Shown: positions 28,701 to 49,900 of the stretch, piece by piece
How positions within the stretch are numbered: position 1 is the stretch's first letter
How the letters are laid out: each line of letters begins with the position of its first letter
The notes under the pieces: model-generated
Databases searched by the model: none
The model's input: only the letters and a program-made list of their open reading frames with translations
What the model was told of the DNA's origin: nothing
Translations under genes and position numbers: made by a program
Assembly: GCA_963978895.1 (NCBI GenBank)
Contig: OZ022243.1
Location: 9,971,896 to 10,035,895, forward strand
DNA from: Erpobdella octoculata
Lineage: Eukaryota > Annelida > Clitellata > Hirudinida > Erpobdellidae
DNA: 64,000 bases
Reading direction: 5' to 3'

Positions 28701-29090
28701 TACGGGTAAACCCGTACCCGTTGATGCCTTATCCAGACCCGCTTGTAGCCAACCTTTTCTAGGGTATGGGTCGGGTATTGATAAACACGCGGTAGGGGTA
28801 TACACGCGCAGCCCTACTGAGTATCATACCACAAAGTGCCACAAACGCCATAAATTCGCAGTTAAGTTTTGCTAATAGCTGCGGCACTTTGCATACACAG
28901 CTGACTACATAGTTACATTCTGAATCTTCTGCTTATTTCAAAATTTACATGAAAATTCAATGTTCACCTCGGAATGAAACACAATGATGATTGGAGATAA
29001 AATGAGTGGAACGATGATAATCATCAGTGATTTCCAGAATACTTTTAAATCACTAAATATTGATGAGAATATTCCTGAAGTTTTCGTCAT
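18842..29090 (-). CDS. SLC13: SLC13-family sodium-coupled dicarboxylate/sulfate transporter, gene 1
   Basis: Multi-pass plasma-membrane transporter of the DASS/SLC13 family, which takes up citrate, dicarboxylates or sulfate with sodium. Exons in transcript order: 29090-28968, 24773-24624, 24359-24244, 24168-23684, 23616-23583, 23398-23171, 22317-22189, 21968-21861, 21725-21621, 21477-21380, 19810-19698, 19509-19348, 19246-19109, 19024-18842. They join in frame to 723 aa plus TAA. Hallmarks are DTTMIFLGGLMIALAIE, NNTATTSMMLP (147-157), GGTATLTGSTTNLL, STKLPWGPIFLIGSG and MLPVAAPSNAVVFAYG. It is longer than the usual ~570-600 aa because exon 4 adds a charged, Ser/Asn-rich loop (about residues 160-290), followed by a 34-nt micro-exon. 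Both conserved SNT-type sodium-site motifs are altered (NNT at 147-149, ANV in exon 12). The ATG directly follows an AG. Substrate cannot be told from the sequence. Confidence 0.92.
20747..21074 (+). mobile_element. 3' end of a CR1/L2-type LINE
   Basis: Encodes AKRSISYSSPFPWNSLLSSL then TNSTSLTAFRRGLKTHLF. This is the conserved C-terminal tail of CR1/L2-like RT proteins (WNSLP...SL.SFKxxLKTHLF). It ends in ATTGATTGATTGA at about 21062-21075, the short tandem 3' tail typical of that clade. Lies in an intron of SLC13 gene 1. Confidence 0.8.
21070..21120. other. hAT-like terminus next to the LINE tail
   Basis: The minus strand reads CTAGGGATGTCACGGGTACG, a common hAT-type end. Related AACCCG-rich pieces occur at 19860-19900 and 28690-28790. 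No complete element could be delimited. Confidence 0.35.
22617..22744. repeat. (ATC)n microsatellite
   Basis: About 40 trinucleotides with two AATCATC interruptions, in the SLC13 gene 1 intron between exons 23171-23398 and 22189-22317. Poly-His, poly-Met and poly-Ile readings here are artefacts. Confidence 0.95.
23054..23152. repeat. Imperfect CAT/CAC trinucleotide repeat
   Basis: Degenerate CATCAC/ATCATC run just 3' of the donor of the 23171-23398 exon of SLC13 gene 1. Confidence 0.85.
25068..27050. other. Long intron DNA of SLC13 gene 1
   Basis: Between exon 24624-24773 and the first exon. AT-rich with weak similarity to the MITE family tail near 26560-26670 (CGATTGATTGGACAACATTT, cf. 4240-4270). 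No coding sequence recognised. Confidence 0.45.
27060..27715 (-). mobile_element. mariner (Tc1/mariner) transposase remnant with internal deletion
   Basis: The N-terminal helix-turn-helix half is visible at 27710-27570 (EQRYAIHFCFRLDKSS, KTKCQVYSQAKKWHKDF). After stops, NVEQRLSLYKVAEALDL follows at about 27475-27425. It then joins directly to the catalytic second-Asp region at 27401-27177 (YHDNAPNHTT, QPPYSPDVLPPDFFL). The first catalytic Asp region between them is missing. Dead copy in the first intron of SLC13 gene 1. Confidence 0.85.
27720..28960. other. Intron DNA with unclear repeats
   Basis: Open stretches around 27873-28085 do not match a family I know. Around 28690-28800 there is an ACCCGTACCCG-rich segment similar to hAT-like ends elsewhere in the window. 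No gene supported. Confidence 0.4.
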
Positions 29091-29822
29091 CTTTAACAAA
29101 TGCAGTTTTAATTTATAAAAACAATTCAGATTGCTGCGTACAGCTGTAAGAGCTAAGAAAAATTGTGAGACCGAATGAGAATTTTAAAAAATGTTAATAC
29201 CTTATTTAAAGTTTAAACACAATCCTACTGTTCTACTGCTGGTTACAGCGTTTGTCTCTCTCTTTTATGGGCGCGATATTTACATCAAGGTATGTATACT
29301 TGTAGATGCTTGAAATACTAGATAAGATGACATAAACAAAAATTGTTTCTTTAAAATTGAAAATATTTTATTGATAAGTTTCAAAGGAACATCACTTGAG
29401 AACATCTTAATCAAAAACAAAAGGTGATAAGGAACTATTTCTTAGCATCTAATAAAAGGTTTATTTAAGTTTACGTCACTTCAACAAATATAAAATTCTT
29501 GTTTCGCTTTATTAATTGCAATCATTTAAATGTCAAAACCTCTCAAAAACTAAACTTTGACCTTCATTAATCGAGGACACCTCATTTTTTATTTCAAGGA
29601 TTTTCTTGTTATTTTTTTATATTGAAGAAAAACAAGGAAACTTTTTTTTTATTAGCACTTGACACCAAAATAAGATATTTTATATTTTCGGGCAATTATA
29701 AAGTCGAACTAACTTGCATATTTATAAATATATATATCTGTATCTGAGGAAATTCTTGTCTCTTCTAATATAACACAGCGAAAACGCAAAAATTGATTTC
29801 CAATAGTATAAATTTTATATTC
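29091..29822. other. Upstream region of SLC13 gene 1
   Basis: Should contain the promoter and any 5' UTR exon. I could not place a TATA box or start site with confidence in this AT-rich DNA. The minus strand has GTTAAAG immediately before the ATG, a possible splice or trans-splice acceptor. Confidence 0.4.
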
Positions 29823-30139
29823 TTTTGATTTGATAGGTAGAGTGTTTTTTCGTTTTTTCTTTTGTTAGTGTGCTAATTCTTTGACAATTTCGGTTCTTTC
29901 TGTTTGTTTACTTTTCTCGTTTTACTTTTGACCCTGAGGATGGCTGACATAGCTGAAACGGTCCGTCGGTCTGACAATAAAAGTTTAATGGAAAAGTTTT
30001 TGGCTAATTGTAGTCTCGAACAGAGAGTTTTGTGCCGAAAGGTCGAGAATTTGGCTCGAAAAGTTGTTTCTGCCAAATGGCGAGTTGTGTTTCTTAGAGC
30101 GTGTCTCAAAGATAAATTGATTCCACAGTTTATTCGCAA
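29823..30139 (+). mobile_element. Penelope-like element fragment (copy 1) with N-terminal coding piece
   Basis: Contains a hammerhead-type motif (29924-29984) overlapping the start of an open frame ([16 protein letters not shown], then [20 protein letters not shown] and KLIPQFIR). The pattern KW..FLRxCLKxKLIPxFI resembles the N-terminal part of Penelope-like proteins, which also carry hammerhead motifs near their ends. The coding piece stops at TTTATTCGCAA, followed by poly-A and (TA)n. Copies at 60733-60899 and 7234-7258 end at the same base. No RT domain is present. Confidence 0.55.
29924..29984 (+). ncRNA. Hammerhead ribozyme-like motif
   Basis: All core boxes occur in order: CTGAGGA (consensus CUGANGA) at 29934-29940, GAAA at 29955-29958, and the cleavage-site T-C at 29966-29967. 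Stem I: GACC (29930-29933) with GGTC (29968-29971), plus outer ACTTTT/AAAAGT. Stem II: GGCT/AGCT, loop GACAT. Stem III: ACG/CGT, loop GTC. One unpaired T follows the first core box, and stem II has a G-T pair, so activity is uncertain. Confidence 0.6.
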
Positions 30140-30142
30140 AAA

Positions 30143-30156
<14 letters not shown>

Positions 30157-30176
<20 letters not shown>

Positions 30177-30179
30177 TAT
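30157..30179. repeat. Short (TA)n run after the Penelope-like fragment
   Basis: A-rich tail (30139-30159) followed by about 10 TA units, directly before the inverted SINE-A piece. Confidence 0.85.
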
Positions 30180-30213
30180 GTCTCAACTTCAGACTCGAAC
30201 CCACGACTGGGTT
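30180..30213 (-). mobile_element. SINE-A fragment (B-box end)
   Basis: Reverse complement of the end of the SINE at 30609-30692: it contains CAGTCGTGGGTTCGAGTCTG on the minus strand. Together they flank (TA)n DNA in opposite orientation. Confidence 0.7.
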
Positions 30214-30214
30214 A

Positions 30215-30359
<145 letters not shown>

Positions 30360-30608
30360 TGGTGGATTGTACGCCATCCAAGTTTCTGATATATGTGGCT
30401 CGTAAAAACATATCAACGTTATGTTTCCTTATAATATATATCTTAAAAACATATATATCTCGATAGCTATTAAATTAGCTAGTGACGGATTGTACGCCGT
30501 ACAACTTATATACTATCGAGCATTGATTCGTACCCATTCATAGTCGAGTGTTGTGTTCAACATACCCCAACAAAAGCGCTTAACAACCACTGTTTTTTGG
30601 CGGTGGAA

Positions 30609-30689
30609 GTGGCGCAGATGGTAAGGTAGTTGGCATGATGCAAGGCGGTGTTGCCGATCCGACAGTCGTGGGTTCGAGTCTGAAGTTGA

Positions 30690-30692
<3 letters not shown>
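30609..30692 (+). mobile_element. tRNA-derived SINE (SINE-A)
   Basis: Has an A-box-like TGGCGCAGATGG (30610-30621) and a B-box-like GGTTCGAGTCT (30671-30681) spaced as in a tRNA gene. It ends GAGAC and runs straight into a (TA)n tail (30693-30776). The folded body is not a clean cloverleaf, so it is a SINE rather than a functional tRNA. Confidence 0.65.

Positions 30693-30776
<84 letters not shown>
30693..30776. repeat. (TA)n tail of the SINE-A copy
   Basis: Uninterrupted AT array immediately 3' of GAGAC. Confidence 0.95.
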
Positions 30777-30779
<3 letters not shown>

Positions 30780-30780
<1 letters not shown>

Positions 30781-31410
30781 GCTGCTCTACGATTAAAAAA
30801 ATAATCAGAGTTAATTGAACAATTAAATATTTTACTGAAAGTTAATCGTGATTCGACGCAATATTTTTAACTCAGTATATAGCATTTATTTTAAGTTGTA
30901 ACATTGTTTATAGGTACATATTTTATGGTTCATAGTGTAAATCTAATTTGAGCCTGTTGCTCAAACAAACAGATTTTTTCACATAGATTGGATCTAGTGA
31001 TGCTTGTTTCTTGTTCACTATGTTACCTGACACATAGAACAAACGTTTACATAGAACTGTACTGGCAGGCGATGACAAATATTTTTTGCCAAATTATTCG
31101 TGTTGCTGCCTCCATTCAATTAAACATTTATTTAGGTAAATTTCAAGTTCTGTTTTATATCGTTAAAGAAGAGAATTTGAACTGGCTTTTTTGACAAGTA
31201 TTTCATCTTCCTAATCTGACGCGTCATCGGTTTGTAGCCGCTTGGATGGAGGTTTCAGAGTCTTGACGTCTTCCTCACCATCTACTAGTTCATTTAGATT
31301 TTAATTCCATTTATGTAGGAAGCGCGAGAACGATTGAAATTGATGTAAACGAATATGTAAATAAAAAACCAAAGACACGCAGGGTTTGTTGTTTAAAGAA
31401 ATCATAGACA
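30780..31410. other. Intergenic DNA, nothing recognised
   Basis: Between the SINE/(TA)n cluster and the direct-repeat region. A short frame at 30988-31194 lacks any recognisable motif. Confidence 0.4.
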
Positions 31411-31411
31411 C

Positions 31412-31575
31412 GATATTGCTAATCGTATACGAGGTTATCTAGAATGGTTTTGCATTTTATTGAAAGTTGAAAGATAAAGAAATAGAACCTGAAATATCTG
31501 GGTTTTTTTCTTCTAATATTCAGAAAATCGTTTAGGACTATTAAAAGACGGGAAAACGTTAAACAAAGGGCAAGG
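31412..31575. repeat. Direct repeat, left copy (partner 34416-34570)
   Basis: Shares TAATCGTATAC-AGGTTATCT, AATGGTTTTGCA-TTTATT, AAAGATAAAGAAAT and ATTATTCAGAAAA-CGTTTA-type segments in the same order with 34416-34570, with scattered differences. Function unknown. Could be an LTR-like end or a local duplication around the SAP-domain remnant. Confidence 0.65.
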
Positions 31576-32964
31576 ATCATAAAATCATTCCTTTCTTAAT
31601 TCTGTTCGTTCTGAACCGCACAGTCGCATCTGAAACATCCGGCAAGGCCACAAACTTTCATTTTCACTCGTGGCCTTGACTAAAATTCACTAATGACATA
31701 GCCAATTCTTTTGTCTGTTTGACGAAATCTTCCAGTCTTGCTGGAGCCTGTGTGATTTTCCAATTTGGCGTTGTGGGCTTGAATGCCACGCCAAAACTTT
31801 ACATATCAATTTCTTCATATATGACTGTTGTTCACAGCGGTCTCACACTAGGTCACCGACGGTTCCACGCAACCAAACCCGCAACTGTACGGCACAGTCA
31901 GTTTCCGGCTTTCAACGTTTTTTAAGTTTTTAAACAAAAGATTTTTGTTAAATTTCAGCTCCATTCCTGCGAGCCATTGCTAAACACAAAATATTTGGCC
32001 ACACCGCTCTGAGCTTCAGCCCCACCGGCATTTATAGAAGCACCTTCAAACCCTCCAAATAAAACAGTCGTTTCAATACCTATATTCCCACATTTGTCAG
32101 CAGCATCCCAATGAGCATTTTCTACTGGTCCCGCAACAAATGGGGTAGCAGTCTTCTCAGCTGACTCATCAATGGCGGTATCACTCACATAGGCACTCCA
32201 ATCATTAAAGATCACTTGGAGTTCCGTTGCGTTCATTTAAACATTTTTTTTCTCATAGACCAACTTATCCCCAATGTTTCGGAACTAGTGAACACTCAAT
32301 AAATCCGGCCAACCATGCAAAAACCGTGAAACACCCTGTCCAGACGCCGCATAACAAGTGTCATCATCTCACACTTCTTTCAAGCTACTGCTATCAAACA
32401 AAAAACTGTCGAAAACTTTTCTTGGAACATAAATATCTTTTGTAACGTTGATCAAGCAATCTTCTGAAATTTCTCCGTCGGATCCGACAACTTCCCCAAA
32501 ATCTGTCAGAGTCCAGCAAAACTCAGCTACAAGGCCTACATTGGTGGCATCCATTCACAAAACTGGATAATTTTTTTATTCTTTGTTTTTTGTGTGCTCC
32601 ACTGGATCTGTGCAGTCTGTAAGCAACTATCTGACACATGTTCTGAGACACAGCTGGCGGACCCCGGTTCAAACTGCGTTTTGCCGCAGCAACCCACATT
32701 TTTTTTCACCAGCTTCACGCTGGTCCAGAACCGTGTCCACCACTCCTTCAGCCGTCTTTTTCATCAGACTCTCAATAGCCTTGCCATCCAGACAGCACTC
32801 AGGCAAATCACTACCAGACTATCGCCCGTGTTCATCCATTTGTTTGCTGTTCACTGGCAGCATCGCCGTAGCAGCCGCTGCTATTTTTTCTTCAGGCCAA
32901 AAGAAATAATTTTTTTCTCGTTGTGTTCATAGCTGCTTTGTTCTTTCTTTTACTTTTTTCTGTA

Positions 32965-34162
32965 CAGGGCCGGATTAACCATTAGGCTGCTGATAAGGCT
33001 ATAGCCTTAGGCCCTAAAAAATATCGGCCCTGAAAAATATTGGCCCTAAAAAGTAACAGCTCTGAAAATATCGCCCCTGAAAAATATCGATTCTCATTGA
33101 TGAAGTTATATTTCTTATCTGTCTATATATTGATATTCTTATTGATAACCGGTAAAAGCAGAGACTGGTTTACTGAACGTTGTTCTCAGGGGCGTGTTAG
33201 GAAAGGAGCATCACAGTTCTGCACCAGGGAAAACACGCAGATTGCAAGAATTGTAATATTTTAGCCATAATGTGGACCCAATATACTAATATGCTTGAGT
33301 TTGATGTTGGAAATCAAAAAGACTGCTGAAAATACAATTGATACTGACTGAAAAAGTTTGGAGGCTAGCCCACATGGAGAATAAAAAAGAGAAAAAAGAG
33401 AGAAAGAGAAGTGAAAGAAAAGGAAGAAAAAGTTGGTAACAGTAATTGTGTTTTCAGAAAGTGGTTGACATGGTAAAAGAGAAAACTTGCATGGTCACCG
33501 GGGCTGTATTTAAGGGAGTTTACGAGTTCAACCTCTCTGTCCCCCGAAATCATGGAAAATATATAAAATGGGTGTAAAATAAGAGCAAATGTGCTAGGAT
33601 AATATAAAATACCCTTGAAAATTGCAATGTTAATGTGATTTTGAAACATAATTTTTTGTCTATGGTCTTTATGTTTCATTCCTTGATAGAGGAAAAATTT
33701 GAAAAAATTTCACCCTTTCCCCCAAAAACAATTTCTAAATGTTTGGAATATTAGGCCCTTTTTACCAATGCTTTTATTAACTCGTCGTCTCTGTTTCTCT
33801 GTCTGTCTGTTTTTCTGTCTGTTTCTCTGTCTGTTTCATATCTTGCAATCAATTTTTGAGTCACTTCCTGATGATAGATTTTTTTCAAATTTTGCATACA
33901 TGCTCAAAATAGAAGACAATGCAATATTCAATTATTAGTTTTACAATAAGTCAATTAATTTAGTTAATTTTAATTAATTTCGATATTTCGATATAATTAA
34001 GATATTTCGACTTTAATATAAAATAAAAGAGTAATATAAGAAAAAATTGATTGCAAAATTTGTGTTTTAATTACATATAAGAGCATTGGTTTTAAAAATT
34101 CGTTTTTAATTTACTTGTTTAGAAACTAGCTTTAGGCCTACAATACCCTTAATCCGGCCCTG
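32965..34162. mobile_element. hAT-type non-autonomous element
   Basis: Ends are CAGGGCCGGATTAA and, at the right, TTAATCCGGCCCTG, perfect inverted repeats of 14 bases. The flanking octamers TTTCTGTA and CCTCTATA differ at three positions, all transitions, consistent with an old 8-bp target duplication. A GGCCCTGAAAAATAT motif repeats inside, and a MITE copy (33764-34121) is nested near the right end. No transposase seen. Confidence 0.7.
33764..34121. mobile_element. MITE-like repeat with ACCAATGCTTTTAT inverted ends, copy B
   Basis: Starts ACCAATGCTTTTAT; inverted partner ATAAGAGCATTGGT ends at 34090; shared tail to ACTTGTTT. Nearly identical to 8029-8381 through the section GATAGATTTTTTTCAAATTT and beyond. 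Confidence 0.75.
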
Positions 34163-34415
34163 CCTCTATACTGTTTCATTTAATTTTATCTTTATTTTTT
34201 CATCAAACTTGTTAATTTCTCACTTGTATCAAACTTGTATTCTTCTTTGTCAAACCCATTGTCCTCAAATAACGTCCGGAGGCGGTCTACGAGCTCGGAT
34301 TTTACTCCCTTAGCGTTAAGCCCCTGTTTTATTAACTCCCGTTTCAACTCAGCAATAGAAAGTTTTTCAAGTAACTGCAAAACCATTTTCTTAGATCCCA
34401 CTTCTGAGTCAATTG

Positions 34416-34570
34416 TTACGATATTTATAATCGTATACAAGGTTATCTGAAATGGTTTTGCAGTTTATTAAAAGATAAAGAAATAAAACCTTTATATGTT
34501 TTTTTTCTAATATTCAGAAAAACGTTTAAAACCATTAAAAGACGGAAAAAGGTTAAACCAAGGGCAAAAA
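34416..34570. repeat. Direct repeat, right copy (partner 31412-31575)
   Basis: See left copy. It overlaps the beginning of the SAP-domain frame. Confidence 0.65.
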
Positions 34571-35260
34571 TAAAAAAAGAAACTAAACTAAACCAAACTG
34601 TGCCAATGAAACAAATGAAAATGAAAATGTTGAAAATGTCAAGCACAAATCTTGGACTTCCAACAAAAAAGTGCGCTGCAGCAACTTTATTAAGATTACG
34701 TTATTTTTTAAATCGGCACTCACTGAATACCGATTTGGCCCGTACATACTTGATGGTATTACAAAAAACGACAATTACAGGCTCAAAAGTTATTCTGAAA
34801 AAATCAAACAAACCAGTCATCATGGATTAAATTTTAAGGAAAACTACAAAAGACCAACAAAAGAAGCATAAACAATATTTGTTTAAAACAATGCTCGTGT
34901 AGTAATGCATTAAAATGTTCAAAATAATATTAATATAATTATAATAACACTTTTTGAACTAAAGTTTTTGTTTGGAAGACAAGAGAGTTAGGCGTTATCT
35001 ATATAATATACATAACCGACTATCGTCCAACGCTCTTATCTTCAAAACAAAAAATTTATTTCAAAAAATGTTATTATGGACACTTTAAAATTATTTTTAA
35101 CCTTTTACAACAGTGGTATACAAGCGTTGTTTTAAAAAAAATATTTTTTATACTTTGTATTACATTTTTATTTTTTTTAAATCTAAGTATTATTTACGTT
35201 TTTTAATTTTTTTTCACTTTTTTGTGTTTAATTTTTTTTAAATCTAAAAACGAATTAATG
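34571..35260. other. Intergenic DNA with one unassigned coding-like stretch
   Basis: A plus-strand frame at 34671-34871 (ALTEYRFGPYILDGITKNDN) looks protein-like but I do not recognise it. The rest is AT-rich. Confidence 0.35.
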
Positions 35261-35268
35261 TATTTAAT

Positions 35269-35336
35269 GTCACCCATCAAAGTACTAACCGAGCTCGACG
35301 TTGCCTAACGACGTTGATCGGACGAGTAGCGGTGTT
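35269..35336 (-). pseudogene. 5S rRNA-derived sequence (pseudogene or SINE3-type head)
   Basis: The minus strand has CTCGTCCGATCAACGTCGTT, AGGCAACGTCGAGCTCGGTT and AGTACTTTGATGGGTGAC in order. These correspond to the central 5S rRNA segment with its internal A box, intermediate element and C box (eukaryotic consensus CTCGTCYGATC, AAGC.., TTGGTTAGTACTTGGATGGG). Both ends of 5S are missing, so it is not a functional gene. A TTTG-type repeat lies about 45-70 bases upstream on the same strand (plus 35369-35392). Confidence 0.75.
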
Positions 35337-35368
35337 TTAAAAAACAACGTTTGCGCTAAAATAACAAA

Positions 35369-35392
35369 CAAACAAACAAACAAACAAACAAA
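35369..35392. repeat. (AAAC)n-type simple repeat
   Basis: Six CAAA units beside the 5S-derived sequence. Confidence 0.85.
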
Positions 35393-36093
35393 AACAACAA
35401 ACAAAATTGTAAGTTAAAAGTTAATATAAACGTTGAAAAAAAAACAAAAACAAACTGATTTTTTGCCAAAACAGCTATATTTTTTAATCCAGTCTGTAAG
35501 GAAGACAAATAAAGCCAAATTATTAATAATAGTTAGTGTATTACCTATATATTTTAGAATTTCCCATTATTAATTTATTATTATTATCATGGTTTTTGTG
35601 ATTTTCCATTTTCTTTTTTTTGTCGTTGATTTGCTTTATGTTCGCTAGTTGTTAACATTAGTTTGTATCGTTTGCCAGCGTACTTTATAAAATTAAATTA
35701 ACTTAAAACACGCCAGAGGATTGTATGACAGTTTTATCCAAGTCGCTATTGTGGTCAGGATAGATACAGATTTATTGACAGAGAATAGTGTATTTAAAAC
35801 CAAATTAATGCAGGTAAAAAGTCACAATAAAATCAACAATGTACAGAAAGTTTTTAAAACTGCAAAAAATAACAAACATTTTGTAAAATCAACTCAATTA
35901 TGAGATAAAAATGGAAGTTTATATTTGTATATTTAGTTTAATTAGGTGCCACATAAACCTTTCTACAAATGAGTGTACAAATAATAGCATAATTACTTGT
36001 GACTGAATAGAAATAAATAGTTATAAGAATAAATAAATTGATTTTACTAGATGGTTAAAGCTAGTACTCAGTTCATTCTCTTCTGCCGACCTT

Positions 36094-48493
<12,400 letters not shown>

Positions 48494-49900
48494 GCTTTTT
48501 TAGCAAAAACAAAAAATTTGATATAAATTTAAAATGTATTAAAGAATTATTACATTAATTATCTCCTAGTATAGCGTCCTGATTTGTTTTCTGTTAAATT
48601 TGAGTATGTCCCTACTGTATACCCCGAAGGCTAGTTAGAAATTAAAAAAAACTGCTAAAGCTGTTTGCAATTTTGAAACATTCAGTAGTAAAAGTAACGC
48701 CAAATCTTATCAAAATGAATTTAGAACGCTACACCTAGAGGAAACCAGAGTAATTTTAAATTTAATACGTTAAATTTAGTTTTAACTCACATTTAAGTTT
48801 TTTATTTGATCAAAAAATTCTTACAGTAGTTTTTTTGGCTTAATATTTATTCCGATAAAACAATTCATAAAAAAATTAAAAGACCCAACTCAAAGAAATT
48901 AGTATTACATTAGTGATATTTTACAGACTAGAGTGATCAGCTTGTTTGATAAACTGCAATACGCATACGTTAGAATTCACATAAAATTGAGTAACTTTAT
49001 ATAGCCGCTAACACTTGACAATGTTACCTTAAGTTGTTTCAAGTAGTCAGCTATTCATGGTAATAACAATAAGAGCTTCTTAGTTGCTGATTTAAATTTA
49101 GAACACTATTTTCCACAGCAGGATGTAGTAAATTTATAATCATGTTCGTATAAAATAAAATAAAAATGTACATCTGCTAACATGGCTTTCCTTATGAAAA
49201 ACCAATAAACAAATTTTGATTTACAAAATATTAGCAGGGCTTTCTATATAGCTGGATTCACCGCCAGCACCTATAATAAAACATACGATTTTTTCTTTGA
49301 TTATTTAACATTTATTCTCAAAATTTTAGTTTTTCTACCATAAAACATGACGAGCTTCTTATAATAGCAGTAAAGAAAAACATTTTTCATTATTGTTGTG
49401 AAAAGAAGCCATTGTCATCGCGGAAGATGCGCTTTTGTGTTGGACCCATATAAGGTTGAGACTAACTGTGAAAAAACTTTGCTAGACTTACCTAACCTCT
49501 CATTCGAAAGTAATGAAAATCAAATAACCTTGCATGGCCTAATCTACAGATGTTTGCTATCAGGATGTTGACTTTGTCATTGAGTTCAGGCCTAGAAAAG
49601 AACTTCTCAACGTTTGGTTTTATTATTTCAAAGCATCACAACTGTCTTATTGATAAATCTGTTTAAAGAAATAGTTTCCATTAAGAAAAACTACGATTAG
49701 CTGGTTAGTGAAGACTTTTTTTTAATAGAAGTAAAACTGACAGAGATGGGTTCAGGAATGATGATGATAACGATGATGATAAAATAACTGAAAGTAAAAG
49801 CTCCAATAACTGACTTAATTTTTGTATTTGCTTTTTTCTTGTGTAACAATTTTTTAAATAACTTTTTTTATCCATCATTTGATTATCGCTCAGAGGTTTC
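48494..49900. other. Upstream region of SLC13 gene 2
   Basis: Should hold the promoter. No clear core motif found in AT-rich DNA. The minus strand reads TTTTTTGTTTTTGCTAAAAA then AGC before the ATG: a T-rich run and an AG two bases from the start codon, suggestive of an acceptor. Confidence 0.4.

Larger units (their letters stand above)
31620..34440 (-). pseudogene. Broken coding region starting with a SAP domain
   Basis: The minus-strand start at 34440 encodes a SAP-type DNA/chromatin-binding motif (LSIAELKRELIKQGLNAKGV, then KSELVDRLRTLF) ending at a stop near 34192. After a 1.2-kb hAT-like insertion (32965-34162), coding-like segments continue at 32718-32536 (KKNVGCCGKTQFE), 32554-32369 (GLVAEFCWTLTDFGEVVGSD) and 32236-31955. 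These segments are in shifting frames and match no family I can name. Repeat-flanked, so a mobile-element gag-like gene is possible. That is inference only. Confidence 0.45.
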
